The notes beneath the pieces are model-generated. The model was given only the letters and a program-made list of their open reading frames with translations, was not told the origin of the DNA and did no database searches. From positions 1 to 64,000 of the forward strand of contig CBDCZI010000022.1 in NCBI GenBank assembly GCA_965224495.1: a stretch of DNA of 64,000 nt, written 5' to 3'. This stretch comes from CBDCZI01 sp965224495. Lineage in GTDB: Bacteria; Bacteroidota; Bacteroidia; Cytophagales; JAAEPT01. The position numbers and the translations under genes are program-made. Below, piece after piece: positions 6,790-16,100 of the stretch (its first letter is position 1; every line of letters begins with the position of its first letter).

Positions 6790-7024
6790 ACCCGCATAAC
6801 AAGAATGCATAAACACGAAAGAATACCGTTTAATGTCTTTGCTAGAAAGGGTAGTGTCCATATTAGTGTGTCTGCGGAGGTTAAAAAGTTTTCAATAAAT
6901 TAATAAGCACATATTGGTTTATCTCTTTCTTTTTAATTTCTCTTCCAAGTTAAAATTATAAATTGGATATCTATATGTTTTTTCTGTTTTATCCATTGCT
7001 GTACTGGTCTAGCCCCCTATTAAT
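6762..7024. repeat. 263-bp long direct repeat, copy L2
   Basis: Identical by eye to 4915-5177, starting with an imperfect REP (R6, 6762-6789) and ending in TAGCCCCCTATTAAT. The next base differs (T here, C in L1), which fixes the boundary. It lies only 9 bases beyond the stop of the TPR gene (7034). Recombination between L1 and L2 would delete 1847 bp, including RAYT unit 2. Confidence 0.85.
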
Positions 7025-7033
7025 TAGATAATA

Positions 7034-7645
7034 TTATTTACAGTATTCGTTCAGCATTTCGTAGGCTTTGTGGTCACCTAGTTCTCCTGCTTTACTGAGG
7101 TCTTTACAGCCTTTGTTTTTATGGTGTAAATGCACATATATCAATCCTCTTAAATAATAAGCATCACGATTTTCGGGGTCTAATGCTATTAAATGAGTGA
7201 ATGATTCGATAGAGTCTAAGTAAGACAATAACGCCATTTGTGTCTGTCCTAATTTTAAAATTAAAGACTGGTTTTTTGGGGTTAACTTCAGTGCTTTGGT
7301 GTAGTCCTTTATCGCGCCTTTGTAATTTAATTTTTCGTTCTTTACATTTCCTCGTTCGATATATGCTTCCGAATAAGTGGAATCAATAGTGATAACCGAA
7401 GTGAAGTCCTCTACAGAACCATAAAAATCTCCTAATTTATCCTTTGCTCTACCTCTTTCATAAAAAGCGAAGGCGTTTTTATTATCTATTTCAAGTGCTT
7501 TGTTGAAATCTTTTATCGCTCCGTAATAATCGTTGAGCTCAAATTTCATTTTTCCTGATTCGATAAGTTTACTCAATTTTCGTGACTGGGCAACAGTCAA
7601 AAACGAACTAAACAATACGATGAATACTAAGGTGAACTTTTTCAT
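7034..7645 (-). CDS. Secreted/periplasmic TPR-repeat protein
   Basis: A 203-residue protein with a cleavable signal peptide (MKKFTLVFIVLFSSFLTVAQ). Five TPR motifs of 34 residues follow, clearly visible as 'YGAIKDFNKALEIDNKNAFAFYERG', 'YGSVEDFTSVITIDSTYSEAYIERG', 'YKGAIKDYTKALKLTPKN' and so on. It is expected to act in protein-protein contacts in the periplasm. It ends in ...GDHKAYEMLNEYCK. It is followed 9 bases later by repeat L2 and preceded by lhgO (11-bp gap, same strand), so it may be the second gene of an lhgO transcript. Confidence 0.8.
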   Translation of the reverse strand: MKKFTLVFIVLFSSFLTVAQSRKLSKLIESGKMKFELNDYYGAIKDFNKALEIDNKNAFAFYERGRAKDKLGDFYGSVEDFTSVITIDSTYSEAYIERGNVKNEKLNYKGAIKDYTKALKLTPKNQSLILKLGQTQMALLSYLDSIESFTHLIALDPENRDAYYLRGLIYVHLHHKNKGCKDLSKAGELGDHKAYEMLNEYCK

Positions 7646-7656
7646 ATTTTTATTTT

Positions 7657-8889
7657 TTAATTAACTGGTACATTACTTTTTATTCCTTCAAAGAAATATT
7701 TTTGAGCCATTTCACTGACTTGTTCCCCTATAGCCAACGCCGAAGTTGCAGCGGGCGAAGGAGCGTTCAGTACATGAATGGAATTGTTTTTATATTCTAT
7801 TTTGAAATCATCTATCATTTCGCCTTCTGGTCCTAATGCCATCGCACGGACACCACTTCTACCTGGTTTCAAGTCGTCCATTTCTAACGAAGGAATTAAC
7901 CCTTGCAGACGTTTTAGAAACAATCGTTTTGAAAAGGCACGTTTGTATTCATCTAAACCAAAACGCCATTCTCTACGAAAAAGTTTCCACGTACCCGAAT
8001 AGAACAAGGCTTGTAAGGTATCTTTTAGGTTAAAACTTAATTTTCCGTAACCTTCTCGTTTGAAAACAAAGACTGCATTAGGTCCACATTCTATTTCTCC
8101 ATCATGCATACGTGTGAAATGGACACCTAGAAAAGGAAACGCAGGATTAGGTACAGGGTAAATCAAATGCTTTACCTTGTGTTTGCCTTTGTCTGACAAT
8201 TCAAAATAATCTCCTCTAAAACCGACGATTTGCATTTCTGGATCAACACCGTCTTTTACAGCCATTCTATCAGCTTGTAAACCTGCGCAGAATACTATGT
8301 TTCGGCATTCAAAATCACCTTTTGAAGTGCTTACTTTTCTTGTTTTCCCTTCGGAAAATGACTTGACTTCGCAACCTGTCAACACAGTGCTTTCAGGGTT
8401 TAATTGCACAATGAGTTCGGCTAATTTGTTGGTTACTCCTACAAAATCGACGATTCCTGTACAGGGAACAGAAATGCCTTTTACACCTACACAATAAGGT
8501 TCGATAGCCTTAATTTCTTCTGCATTAATGTATTTTATCCCTTCAATCTCATTTTGAATACCAATATTGTATATTTTATCCAAAAAAGGCAGTTCGCTGT
8601 CGTCTTTAGCAACTACTATCTTGCCACAGATATCGTGTTTGATATTGTGTTTTTGCACAAACTGAACTAATTCTTTACGTCCTGAAACACAGTTTTTGGC
8701 TTTGTACGAACCTGGTTTATAATAAAGCCCTGAATGAATCACACCCGAATTGTGTCCTGTTTGATGAGAAGCTAATGTTTCTTCTTTTTCAAAAATGACT
8801 ATTTTTAATTTAGGGTTTTTCAATTGGATTTTATACGCAGAGGCTAACCCTACTATTCCTCCTCCAACTATCGCAACATCAAATATCAT
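7657..8889 (-). CDS. lhgO: L-2-hydroxyglutarate oxidase
   Basis: A 410-residue FAD-dependent oxidoreductase of the DAO family that oxidises L-2-hydroxyglutarate to 2-oxoglutarate. The dinucleotide-binding motif VAIVGGGIVGLASAY is at 5-19. The LhgO hallmark SHQTGHNSGVIHSGLYYKPGSYKA follows at about 42-64, with GRSGVRAMALGPEGEMIDDF and 'LNAPSPAATSALAIGE' near the C-terminus. The length is normal. It runs toward the TPR gene with an 11-bp gap. Its own upstream gap to ispH is 116 bp. Assignment of the electron acceptor is from the family, not the sequence. Confidence 0.92.
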   Translation of the reverse strand: MIFDVAIVGGGIVGLASAYKIQLKNPKLKIVIFEKEETLASHQTGHNSGVIHSGLYYKPGSYKAKNCVSGRKELVQFVQKHNIKHDICGKIVVAKDDSELPFLDKIYNIGIQNEIEGIKYINAEEIKAIEPYCVGVKGISVPCTGIVDFVGVTNKLAELIVQLNPESTVLTGCEVKSFSEGKTRKVSTSKGDFECRNIVFCAGLQADRMAVKDGVDPEMQIVGFRGDYFELSDKGKHKVKHLIYPVPNPAFPFLGVHFTRMHDGEIECGPNAVFVFKREGYGKLSFNLKDTLQALFYSGTWKLFRREWRFGLDEYKRAFSKRLFLKRLQGLIPSLEMDDLKPGRSGVRAMALGPEGEMIDDFKIEYKNNSIHVLNAPSPAATSALAIGEQVSEMAQKYFFEGIKSNVPVN

Positions 8890-9005
8890 ATTCTTTTTTT
8901 TGCTCTTTGGCGACTATCTTTCTACACAAAGATAAGAATAAAAAAGGAATGTGTTTTTGGTGAACTTTTCAAGTTGTTTTCCTTAGGAATTATTCCCAAA
9001 TGAGC

Positions 9006-10229
9006 CTATCTCTCAAAAATTTCTAATACGGCTTCTTCTGAGATGGTGTCTTCAAACAAATCTTTCAGCTTTATCATTACTTCTTCAACTATTGCATCGG
9101 GACAAGATGCGCCACTGGTAATCAGTACTTCTACTTTATCTTTTTTGGGGATAAAATCAAAACTGTTTTTTATCTTTTTTTCGTGGTAATCAAAATGTTC
9201 TATTTCTGTTTTTGAAATGATTTTTTCTGCTCCTGAAATAAAATAGGTGGGTAGTTTTTCTTCGCAGAGCTCTACCAAATGCGAAGTGTTCGAACTGTTG
9301 TAGCCCCCGATGACTAAAGCAAAATCTGCTTTACGTTCCAACATGCCATAAACAGCTCCTTGGTTGTCGGAGGTGGCATAACAAAGGGTGTCACGTGTGT
9401 CGGCGAAATGTTCGGTAACTTTTTCTTGTCCGTGTTTTTTGATGACCGCCTTTTTTAAGAAATCGGCAATGTATTGTGTTTCTGTCGCCAACATAGTCGT
9501 TTGGTTGATGACTCCGATTTTTTCTAAATCAGCGATTACATCAAACCCTTTTGAATAATAACCTTTAAAACGTTTTTCAAAATCATTTACTGACTTTTTT
9601 CCTGTGATTACTTTTGCTAAAAATTCTGTTTCTTCTAAATTTTGAACAATCAAAGTAGGGGAACTTTTCTGGGCGTGAGAGAAGGTTGCTCGTGTTTCTT
9701 CGTGGTTTCTTTTTCCGTGAATAATGATAGAACTGTTGTCTTCTCCCAGCTTTTTTGCTCGTTTCCATACCTTTTCTACAAAAGGGCAGGTGGTATCGTA
9801 TTGACAGATTTCTAACCCTATTTTTTTTATCTTCTCGAAAGTTTCGACGGTTGTACCAAAGGCAGGGACTACAATTACATCTTCTTTGGTTAAGGTGTCC
9901 CAAGCGACCAATTCATTACCTAAAGTGTCGTTCAAAAACTGCACACCCTCGTCTAATAAATCTTGGTTTACTTTTGGGTTATGTATCATTTCACTCAACA
10001 AAAAGATGCGTTTGTCGGGGTGTTTTTGGATTACTCGATAGACTATCTCGATGGCATTTTCTACACCATAACAAAACCCAAAATGCCTCGCTAAATGAAA
10101 ACGTACCGACCCAAAGTCAATTGAGGTAGGTTTGAAATCCTTCTTCAATTTATCTTCTTCTTTTCTGTATTCCTTGATTTTGGATATTATAGGACTACGG
10201 TAAATGGTTGGTATTTCAAATTTTTTCAT
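9006..10229 (-). CDS. ispH: 4-hydroxy-3-methylbut-2-enyl diphosphate reductase
   Basis: Last enzyme of the MEP isoprenoid pathway; an Fe-S protein that converts HMBPP to IPP and DMAPP. I start it at the ATG giving MKKFEIPTIYRSP (407 residues); the frame is open 30 bases further up. Cluster cysteines sit in GFCYGV (Cys53), TTCPFV (Cys148) and LCYATSDNQ (Cys283), with HEET near 177. It is longer than the about 315-residue proteobacterial enzyme because of an N-terminal extension and an insert, as is usual in Bacteroidota. ispD lies 417 bp upstream on the same strand, separated by repeat copy E. Confidence 0.95.
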   Translation of the reverse strand: MKKFEIPTIYRSPIISKIKEYRKEEDKLKKDFKPTSIDFGSVRFHLARHFGFCYGVENAIEIVYRVIQKHPDKRIFLLSEMIHNPKVNQDLLDEGVQFLNDTLGNELVAWDTLTKEDVIVVPAFGTTVETFEKIKKIGLEICQYDTTCPFVEKVWKRAKKLGEDNSSIIIHGKRNHEETRATFSHAQKSSPTLIVQNLEETEFLAKVITGKKSVNDFEKRFKGYYSKGFDVIADLEKIGVINQTTMLATETQYIADFLKKAVIKKHGQEKVTEHFADTRDTLCYATSDNQGAVYGMLERKADFALVIGGYNSSNTSHLVELCEEKLPTYFISGAEKIISKTEIEHFDYHEKKIKNSFDFIPKKDKVEVLITSGASCPDAIVEEVMIKLKDLFEDTISEEAVLEIFER

Positions 10230-10423
10230 CTGGTCGGCTATAAAAAAGACGTTTAGCAAAGATAATCTTAATAGTCAAGCCTAACCATTGTTTTGTAAAT
10301 AAAATTAGGAAAGTGACTATGGTTTTAATCGTTTTTACGGTTGGGTTGTTTTTTTCTTTTCAATATGTCTTTCTAAGTAACGGTAAGTTTTGGTTGTCTG
10401 TTGCTCTTTATAAGTTAGACTCG

Positions 10424-10562
10424 CATAAGGGGCTGAAGTGGAAATCCTTGAGGTTCTTTACGCTGTCTTAGTGATTGAAAACGTGGTGGTTTCGGCTACT
10501 GACCAAGTAACAATGAACTTCACACCGAAAGATTGAGAGCGATAAGACCCGACCCCGCTCTT
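10424..10562 (-). repeat. Dispersed intergenic element, copy E (degenerate)
   Basis: On the minus strand this reads GAGCGGGGTCGGGTCTTATC ... ATCTTTC ... AAGGAT ... CAGCCCCTT, a decayed version of the GGGTCGGGCTTTCGGC element. The inner stem is no longer clear: only ATCTTT/AAGGAT are kept and the loop is about 85 bases. It occupies most of the 416-bp gap between ispH and ispD. The rest of that gap (10230-10423 and 10563-10645) shows no gene and no clear signal. Confidence 0.5.
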
Positions 10563-10645
10563 TCCTTGTGGGTGTTTGTCTTTCTCTCTTGTAGAAATGT
10601 AATGTCAGGAGAATAAAAAAATCAGTTAGAGGAGAGGGGACTGCC

Positions 10646-11320
10646 CTAATTTTTGTTTTTCAATATTGCTTCGCCTATAATTAAATCTTCGGGCGAAGTG
10701 ATTTTGATATTTTTATAATCGCCTTCAATCAAATGTATTTTTTCTCCGAGTGCCTCAACAACACTTGCGTCGTCAGTAAAGAGGTCGGAATAGGGTTGTT
10801 TATAGGCTTTTTGGATTAGTTCGTTGGTGAAAGTTTGTGGGGTCTGCACCAATTTATACGTGTTTCTGTCCACTGCTCGATTGCCCTTTTCGTCAACCAA
10901 ACGAATGCTATCTTTTAAGTCCACGACTAATGTCGTCGCTTTTAATACGCTTGTTTTCTCAAAAGCATTTCGGATTGCACAAACAGACACAAACGGACGT
11001 ACGCCGTCATGGATAGCTACAATTGCTTCTGATTCCGTGATTTTATCAAGTCCATTTTTGACTGAAAAAAAACGTTCTTTACCTCCTACTACAATTTGAT
11101 GAGGGATTGAAAAATTATGTTTTTTACAAAGTTTTTCCCACTCTGGGGTCTGTGATTGAGGTAAAACGACCAGTAAATTAATGGCTGGCGAGGCTTCAAA
11201 AAAACGTGCTAAGGTGTGCATCAGAATAGGTTTTTGGGCTAATTCCAAAAACTGCTTGGGGATTTTCGTTCCCATTCTTTTGCCTGAGCCTCCTGCAACT
11301 ATAATTGCGTATTTATTCAT
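10646..11320 (-). CDS. ispD: 2-C-methyl-D-erythritol 4-phosphate cytidylyltransferase
   Basis: A 224-residue enzyme that makes CDP-methylerythritol from MEP and CTP, the third step of the MEP pathway. The nucleotide-binding start IIVAGGSGKRMGTKIPKQFL (6-26) has the conserved Arg and Lys. Other family motifs are VVGGKERFFSVKNGL, AIHDGVRPFVS (about 102-112), VDRNTYKLVQTPQTF and FTDDASVVEALG. The length is typical. It ends facing ispH on the same strand. The ATG is the only reasonable start, at the glycine-rich loop. Confidence 0.95.
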   Translation of the reverse strand: MNKYAIIVAGGSGKRMGTKIPKQFLELAQKPILMHTLARFFEASPAINLLVVLPQSQTPEWEKLCKKHNFSIPHQIVVGGKERFFSVKNGLDKITESEAIVAIHDGVRPFVSVCAIRNAFEKTSVLKATTLVVDLKDSIRLVDEKGNRAVDRNTYKLVQTPQTFTNELIQKAYKQPYSDLFTDDASVVEALGEKIHLIEGDYKNIKITSPEDLIIGEAILKNKN

Positions 11321-11352
11321 TTTCGTTGATTAAAACCGTAATATACAAAACA

Positions 11353-11379
11353 AAAAAAGCTTCACGAGGAAGCTTTTTT
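11353..11379 (-). terminator. Bidirectional-looking terminator downstream of queA
   Basis: AAAAAAGCTTC-ACGAG-GAAGCTTTTTT, an 11-bp perfect stem with A and T tracts on either side. It lies 23 bases past the queA stop and 33 bases before the ispD start, so on the minus strand it ends the queA transcript. Confidence 0.85.
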
Positions 11380-11401
11380 GTTTTTCTGTTTCAATTACTA
11401 A

Positions 11402-12445
11402 TTAGATGATTAGCATGGCATCTCCATAAGTAAGGAATTTGTATTTTTCTTTGATGGCTACTTGGTAAGCTTCCATAATCAAATCATACCCTCCAAAAGC
11501 AGCTGCCGCCATCATTAATGTAGATTCGGGTGCTTGGAAATTTGTAATCATTGCATTTCCAATTTTAAATTCAAATGGAGGAAAGATAAATTTATCAGTC
11601 CATCCTTCGATTGCTTTTAACTGACCAGAAGCACTTACTGAAGATTCAATCGAACGCATAGATGATACACCAATGGCACAAATACGTCGTTTCTTAGCTA
11701 AGACATCATTTACAATTGTAGCTGTTTTTTCTGTGATTTTGAATGGCTCAGAGTCTGTTTTGTGTTTTGTCAAATCTTCTACGTCGACCGAACTAAAAGA
11801 ACCTAAACCTACGTGTAAAGTTACGGGTGTAACATCTACGCCTTTCAATTCTAATCGTTTCAATAAGTGTGGTGTGAAATGAAGACCAGCAGCGGGTGCT
11901 ACAACAGCTCCGATTTCTTCGGCATAGATAGTCTGAAATCTATCAATATCATCAGCAGAGATATCTCTATTGATATACGATGGTAATAAAACGTCTCCTA
12001 ATTCTTCTAAGGCTTTGTAAAATGTTTCTTCGTCTTCTACTAAGAAACGAATGGTACGTCCACGAGAAGTTGTGTTGTCAATTACTTCTGCAACTAAGCT
12101 ACCTTCTCCAAAATATAATTTATTTCCTACTCTAATTTTACGAGCGGGATCAACATAGACATCCCATAAATGGGCTTCTTTGTTCAATTCTCTATTTAGT
12201 GTTACTCTGATTTCAGCGTCAGTTTTTTCTTTATTTCCCAATAATTTGGCAGAAAAAACTTTGGTGTTGTTTGTAACAAACACATCTCCTTCTTCAAAAT
12301 AATCAATAACGTCTTTGAAAAGTTTATGTTCAATCGTTCCCTTTTCACGGTCAACTACCATTAAACGAGACTCATCTCTGTTGTAAGCAGGTTCTTGAGC
12401 GATTAGCTCTTCGGGTAATTCGAACTTAAATGCAGATAATTTCAT
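11402..12445 (-). CDS. queA: S-adenosylmethionine:tRNA ribosyltransferase-isomerase
   Basis: Transfers and isomerises the ribose of AdoMet onto preQ1 in tRNA, giving epoxyqueuosine at the wobble base of GUN anticodons. I start at the ATG giving MKLSAFKFELPEELIAQEP (347 residues); the frame is open 45 bases upstream, but that extension is not conserved. Motifs: RDESRLMVVDR, VFVTNNTKVFSAKL, GAVVAPAAGLHFTPHLL, VTLHVGLGSFSSV (about 213-225), FIFPPFEFKIGNAMITNFQAP and LMMAAAAFGG near the end. The length is close to the 350-360 norm. A strong terminator follows. Confidence 0.96.
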   Translation of the reverse strand: MKLSAFKFELPEELIAQEPAYNRDESRLMVVDREKGTIEHKLFKDVIDYFEEGDVFVTNNTKVFSAKLLGNKEKTDAEIRVTLNRELNKEAHLWDVYVDPARKIRVGNKLYFGEGSLVAEVIDNTTSRGRTIRFLVEDEETFYKALEELGDVLLPSYINRDISADDIDRFQTIYAEEIGAVVAPAAGLHFTPHLLKRLELKGVDVTPVTLHVGLGSFSSVDVEDLTKHKTDSEPFKITEKTATIVNDVLAKKRRICAIGVSSMRSIESSVSASGQLKAIEGWTDKFIFPPFEFKIGNAMITNFQAPESTLMMAAAAFGGYDLIMEAYQVAIKEKYKFLTYGDAMLII

Positions 12446-12549
12446 ATATACAATTTGTGTGTTTTTCTTAACAAGAGGGCAAAGATACAAAGAAATAGCG
12501 ATAGAGTGAAGAAATCACCTACAACTATTTCTTTGCTTTTATTTTGTCT

Positions 12550-15138
12550 TTATTTATTTACAAAAATGATTTTATTATCATTACTCAATTCAACGGAAAT
12601 AGTTCCTTCTTTTTCTACTTTCCCTGCTAATATCTCTTTTGATAACTCATTGAGAATATAACGTTGCAATACTCTTTTTAACGGTCTTGCTCCAAATTGA
12701 GGGTCATAACCCAACTCACCTAAATAATCTAAGGCATCGGTGGTAATAGTTAAGGCTATTTCTGTTTCTTTTAATCGTGCTTGAATAGATTTGAATTGGA
12801 TGGCTACAATTTTTCTAATCTCTTTTCGACCCAAGGGTTTGAACATAATTGTTTCATCTACTCGATTCAAAAACTCTGGTCGTACCGATTTTTTGAGAAT
12901 TTCATACACTTCAGCATTCGTTTTCTCGATAATATCTGCTTCGTTCTCTTCTGTCAACTGCTCAAAGTTTGCTTGTATCACTTCCGAACCGATATTAGAG
13001 GTCATTATGATAATCGTATTTTTGAAATTCGCTACGCGCCCTTTGTTATCTGTCAACCTTCCTTCGTCCAATACTTGTAATAAAATATTAAACACATCAG
13101 GGTGTGCTTTTTCGATTTCATCGAGTAAAATCACTGAATACGGTTTTCTACGTACCGCTTCGGTCAATTGTCCTCCTTCATCATAACCAACATATCCTGG
13201 AGGTGCTCCAACCAAACGACTGACTGCGTGGCGTTCTTGGTATTCGGACATATCAATACGTACCATAGCGTTTTCGTCGTCAAACAAGTACTCCGCTAAA
13301 GCTTTGGCTAATTCCGTTTTTCCTACTCCAGTTGTTCCTAAGAAAATAAACGAACCAATCGGACGGCGAGGGTCTTGTAATCCTGCACGAGAACGACGAA
13401 CAGCATCTGCTATCGCTTCAATTGCCGTTTCTTGCCCTGCAACACGTTCTCCTAGTTCCTCTTCTAGGTGAAGTAATTTCTCAAGATCTCCCTGCAACAT
13501 TTTAGTTATCGGGATACCTGTCCATTTACCTACTACCTCTGCAATATCTTCTGAGGTAACTTCTTCTCGTAACATTGAGTTTTCACTTGCATCAGCTTCT
13601 TTTTTCAACTGCTCAAGTAACTCTTCACTATCTTTTATTTTTCCGTAACGGATTTCTGCTACTTTCCCGTAATCTCCTGCACGTTCGGCTTGTTCAGCTT
13701 CTAATTTGTATTCTTCTATTTTTTCTTTTGCCGATTTGATCGCTTCAATTTTTGCTTTTTCGTTTTTCCATTGTGCTTTCAAAACATCTAATTCCGTAGA
13801 TAGTTCTGCAATTTCTTTGCTTAAGGCGGTCTCTTTTTTCTTGTTTTTCTCTCTTCGGATGGCTTCTCGCTCAATCTCCAATTGCATTATTTTACGTTGG
13901 ATTTCATCCACCTCTTCAGGTAACGAATCAATTTCTAAACGCATCTTGGCAGCCGCTTCATCCATCAAGTCAATTGCTTTGTCTGGCAAAAAACGGTCAG
14001 CAATATACCTGTTAGATAAAGTGACAGCCGAAATCACAGCGTCATCTTTTATTCTTACCCCGTGATGCACTTCGTATTTCTCTTTAATACCACGAAGAAT
14101 AGAAATAGCATCTTCTTCATTGGGTTCATCGACAACAACGGATTGAAAACGTCTCTCTAACGCTTTGTCTTTTTCGATATGTTTTTGGTATTCATCTAAA
14201 GTAGTTGCTCCGATAGCGTGTAAATCACCTCTGGCTAAGGCAGGTTTTAATAAGTTGGCGGCATCCATTGCACCATCTCCTCCACCTGCACCAACTAAGG
14301 TGTGAATCTCATCGATAAATAAAATAATCTCCCCATCAGAGTCAGTTACTTCTTTAATTACAGCTTTTAAGCGTTCCTCAAATTCGCCTTTGTATTTTGC
14401 TCCTGCGACCAAAAGCCCCATATCTAAAGAGACTAAGGTTTTAGATTTCAGGTTTTCAGGAATGTCTCCCGAAACAATACGTTGAGCCAATCCTTCGACA
14501 ATGGCAGTTTTACCGACACCTGGCTCTCCTATTAGTATTGGATTGTTTTTTGAGCGTCTCGATAAAATCTGTAATACTCTACGTATTTCTTCGTCTCTGC
14601 CAATTACGGGGTCTATTTTTCCCACTCTTGCTTGTTCGTTGAGGTTAATAGAGTATTTTTCTAACGAGCGGTATTTAGATTCTGCATTTTGGTCTTGTAC
14701 TGTATCTCCTCCACGTAATTCTTTTATTGCTTCTATCAATTCTTTTTTACGAAAACCTGCATCTTTTAATACGCTCGACGTACTGTCATTCCCTTCCAAT
14801 AAAGCTAATAGTAGGTGTTCTACAGCTACGTATTCATCACCAAACTCTTTTAAGAAAGATTCAGCTTTGTATAGTACTGTATTTGTTGTGTTTGCTAACG
14901 AGGGAGTTGTTCCGTTCGATTTAGCGTAACGCTCGATTACCTTTTCTAAAACAGGTAACAACATTTGGTTATTTACGCTTAGTTTTTTGGTTAGAAAGGA
15001 AGTTACATTTTCATCAGCCAGCAAGACTGCTTTAAGTAAGTGTCCTGTTTCAACTATTTGTTGCCCATTAGTTTGTGCAAACTGAATTGCTTTTTGAATA
15101 ACTTCTTGGGCTCGTATGGTATATTTATCAAAATTCAT
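12550..15138 (-). CDS. clpB: ATP-dependent disaggregase ClpB
   Basis: An 862-residue Hsp100 chaperone that threads aggregated proteins together with DnaK. Order: Clp N domain (1-145), AAA1 with Walker A GEPGVGKT near 205 and Walker B ILFIDEIHTL, the long coiled-coil middle domain (about 405-525, EIQRKIMQLEIEREAIRREKN onward), AAA2 with GTTGVGKT near 605 and ILLDEIEKAHPDV, then the D2-small domain. The middle domain separates ClpB from ClpA/ClpC. The length is typical. The 209-bp gap upstream is shared with the divergent TerB-like gene; I could not find a convincing heat-shock promoter there. Confidence 0.97.
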   Translation of the reverse strand: MNFDKYTIRAQEVIQKAIQFAQTNGQQIVETGHLLKAVLLADENVTSFLTKKLSVNNQMLLPVLEKVIERYAKSNGTTPSLANTTNTVLYKAESFLKEFGDEYVAVEHLLLALLEGNDSTSSVLKDAGFRKKELIEAIKELRGGDTVQDQNAESKYRSLEKYSINLNEQARVGKIDPVIGRDEEIRRVLQILSRRSKNNPILIGEPGVGKTAIVEGLAQRIVSGDIPENLKSKTLVSLDMGLLVAGAKYKGEFEERLKAVIKEVTDSDGEIILFIDEIHTLVGAGGGDGAMDAANLLKPALARGDLHAIGATTLDEYQKHIEKDKALERRFQSVVVDEPNEEDAISILRGIKEKYEVHHGVRIKDDAVISAVTLSNRYIADRFLPDKAIDLMDEAAAKMRLEIDSLPEEVDEIQRKIMQLEIEREAIRREKNKKKETALSKEIAELSTELDVLKAQWKNEKAKIEAIKSAKEKIEEYKLEAEQAERAGDYGKVAEIRYGKIKDSEELLEQLKKEADASENSMLREEVTSEDIAEVVGKWTGIPITKMLQGDLEKLLHLEEELGERVAGQETAIEAIADAVRRSRAGLQDPRRPIGSFIFLGTTGVGKTELAKALAEYLFDDENAMVRIDMSEYQERHAVSRLVGAPPGYVGYDEGGQLTEAVRRKPYSVILLDEIEKAHPDVFNILLQVLDEGRLTDNKGRVANFKNTIIIMTSNIGSEVIQANFEQLTEENEADIIEKTNAEVYEILKKSVRPEFLNRVDETIMFKPLGRKEIRKIVAIQFKSIQARLKETEIALTITTDALDYLGELGYDPQFGARPLKRVLQRYILNELSKEILAGKVEKEGTISVELSNDNKIIFVNK

Positions 15139-15347
15139 AAGTATCTATTTTTTCTTTTTAATAATCAAACCTCAGCCCAACTCCATTTTTACCATTTAAA
15201 ATGCTATTATGGCAGTTTTACACCTCTTTAAAATTGTTTTACAGGTCAATTTGTCCTGTTATATACTTTCTGATTTGAACTTTTAAGACACTCTGTCGCT
15301 TTATTATCAAATAGATATTCTTATCTTGTATTTTAATTCTATACAAA

Positions 15348-16079
15348 ATGACAGATTACGAAGAGGACATCGAACATTTAAAAAATCTCATTATCGTTGC
15401 TTTTGCCGATGGCGTGTTAGACGAATACGAAAAAATATTCTTATGCGATAAAGCGGAAGAGTTTGATATCCCTCGTGAAGTGGCAGAAGATTTAATTGCT
15501 AATGCGGATAAACTTGAGTTTGTTTTACCTGATTCGCAAGAAGACAGAGAAGACGAATTAGCGGAAGTGGTTTATATGGCGTTGATGGACGGTGAGATGC
15601 ACCAAAAAGAATATGATTTGTGTTTAAGTTTTGCTAAACGGTTAGAATTAAATAAAGCTGACTTAGATATGGCAATTCGTTTGAGTCATAGTTTGTGGTT
15701 AAAATCTCCAGCTTATTTGAACCAAGTAAATAAATATACTAATATCATTTTGGTAGCAAGTGCTGATGAGGTAATTGATGAAGGTGAGGCACAGTTTTTG
15801 GTTGATAAAGCAAAAGAATACCATATTCCAAAAGAGGAAGCTGAAAAGCTAATTCGAGACGTTGCTAATTTAACGTTTACTTTTCCTGAATTAGAAAGTG
15901 AAAAAGAAACACATTTAGTTGAGTTGATACACTTGTCACTTATAGATGGTGAGTTACACGATAGAGAATATAAATTATGTTTTTCTCTCGCCGAAAAAAT
16001 GGGTATCTCTCAAAAAGGGTTTGAACGCTCAATAAAACTGGCTAAGAAATTAGTCGAACAACAAGAAAAAAAGAGTTAA
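15348..16079 (+). CDS. Tandem TerB-like domain protein
   Basis: A 243-residue, all-helical acidic cytoplasmic protein with two copies of a TerB-like unit. Copy 1 (about 8-115) has 'LIIVAFADGVLDEYEKIFL ... VVYMALMDGEMHQKEYDLCLSFAKRL'. Copy 2 (about 128-235) has 'IILVASADEVIDEGEAQFL ... LIHLSLIDGELHDREYKLCFSLAEKM'. The paired 'ADGxxDxxE' and 'DGExxxxEY' acidic motifs are typical of TerB, which has been linked to membrane stress and metal binding. The precise role is unknown. It is divergent from clpB and runs 21 bp ahead of the chitinase start. Confidence 0.75.
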   Translation: MTDYEEDIEHLKNLIIVAFADGVLDEYEKIFLCDKAEEFDIPREVAEDLIANADKLEFVLPDSQEDREDELAEVVYMALMDGEMHQKEYDLCLSFAKRLELNKADLDMAIRLSHSLWLKSPAYLNQVNKYTNIILVASADEVIDEGEAQFLVDKAKEYHIPKEEAEKLIRDVANLTFTFPELESEKETHLVELIHLSLIDGELHDREYKLCFSLAEKMGISQKGFERSIKLAKKLVEQQEKKS

Positions 16080-16100
16080 TTACATATAAAATTGATAATT

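Noticed and set aside
6670..6861. Minus-strand ORF of 63 codons across repeat L2 and the SPOR remnant
   Set aside because: Its first half is repeat sequence and its second half is an out-of-frame part of the SPOR debris. No start signal.
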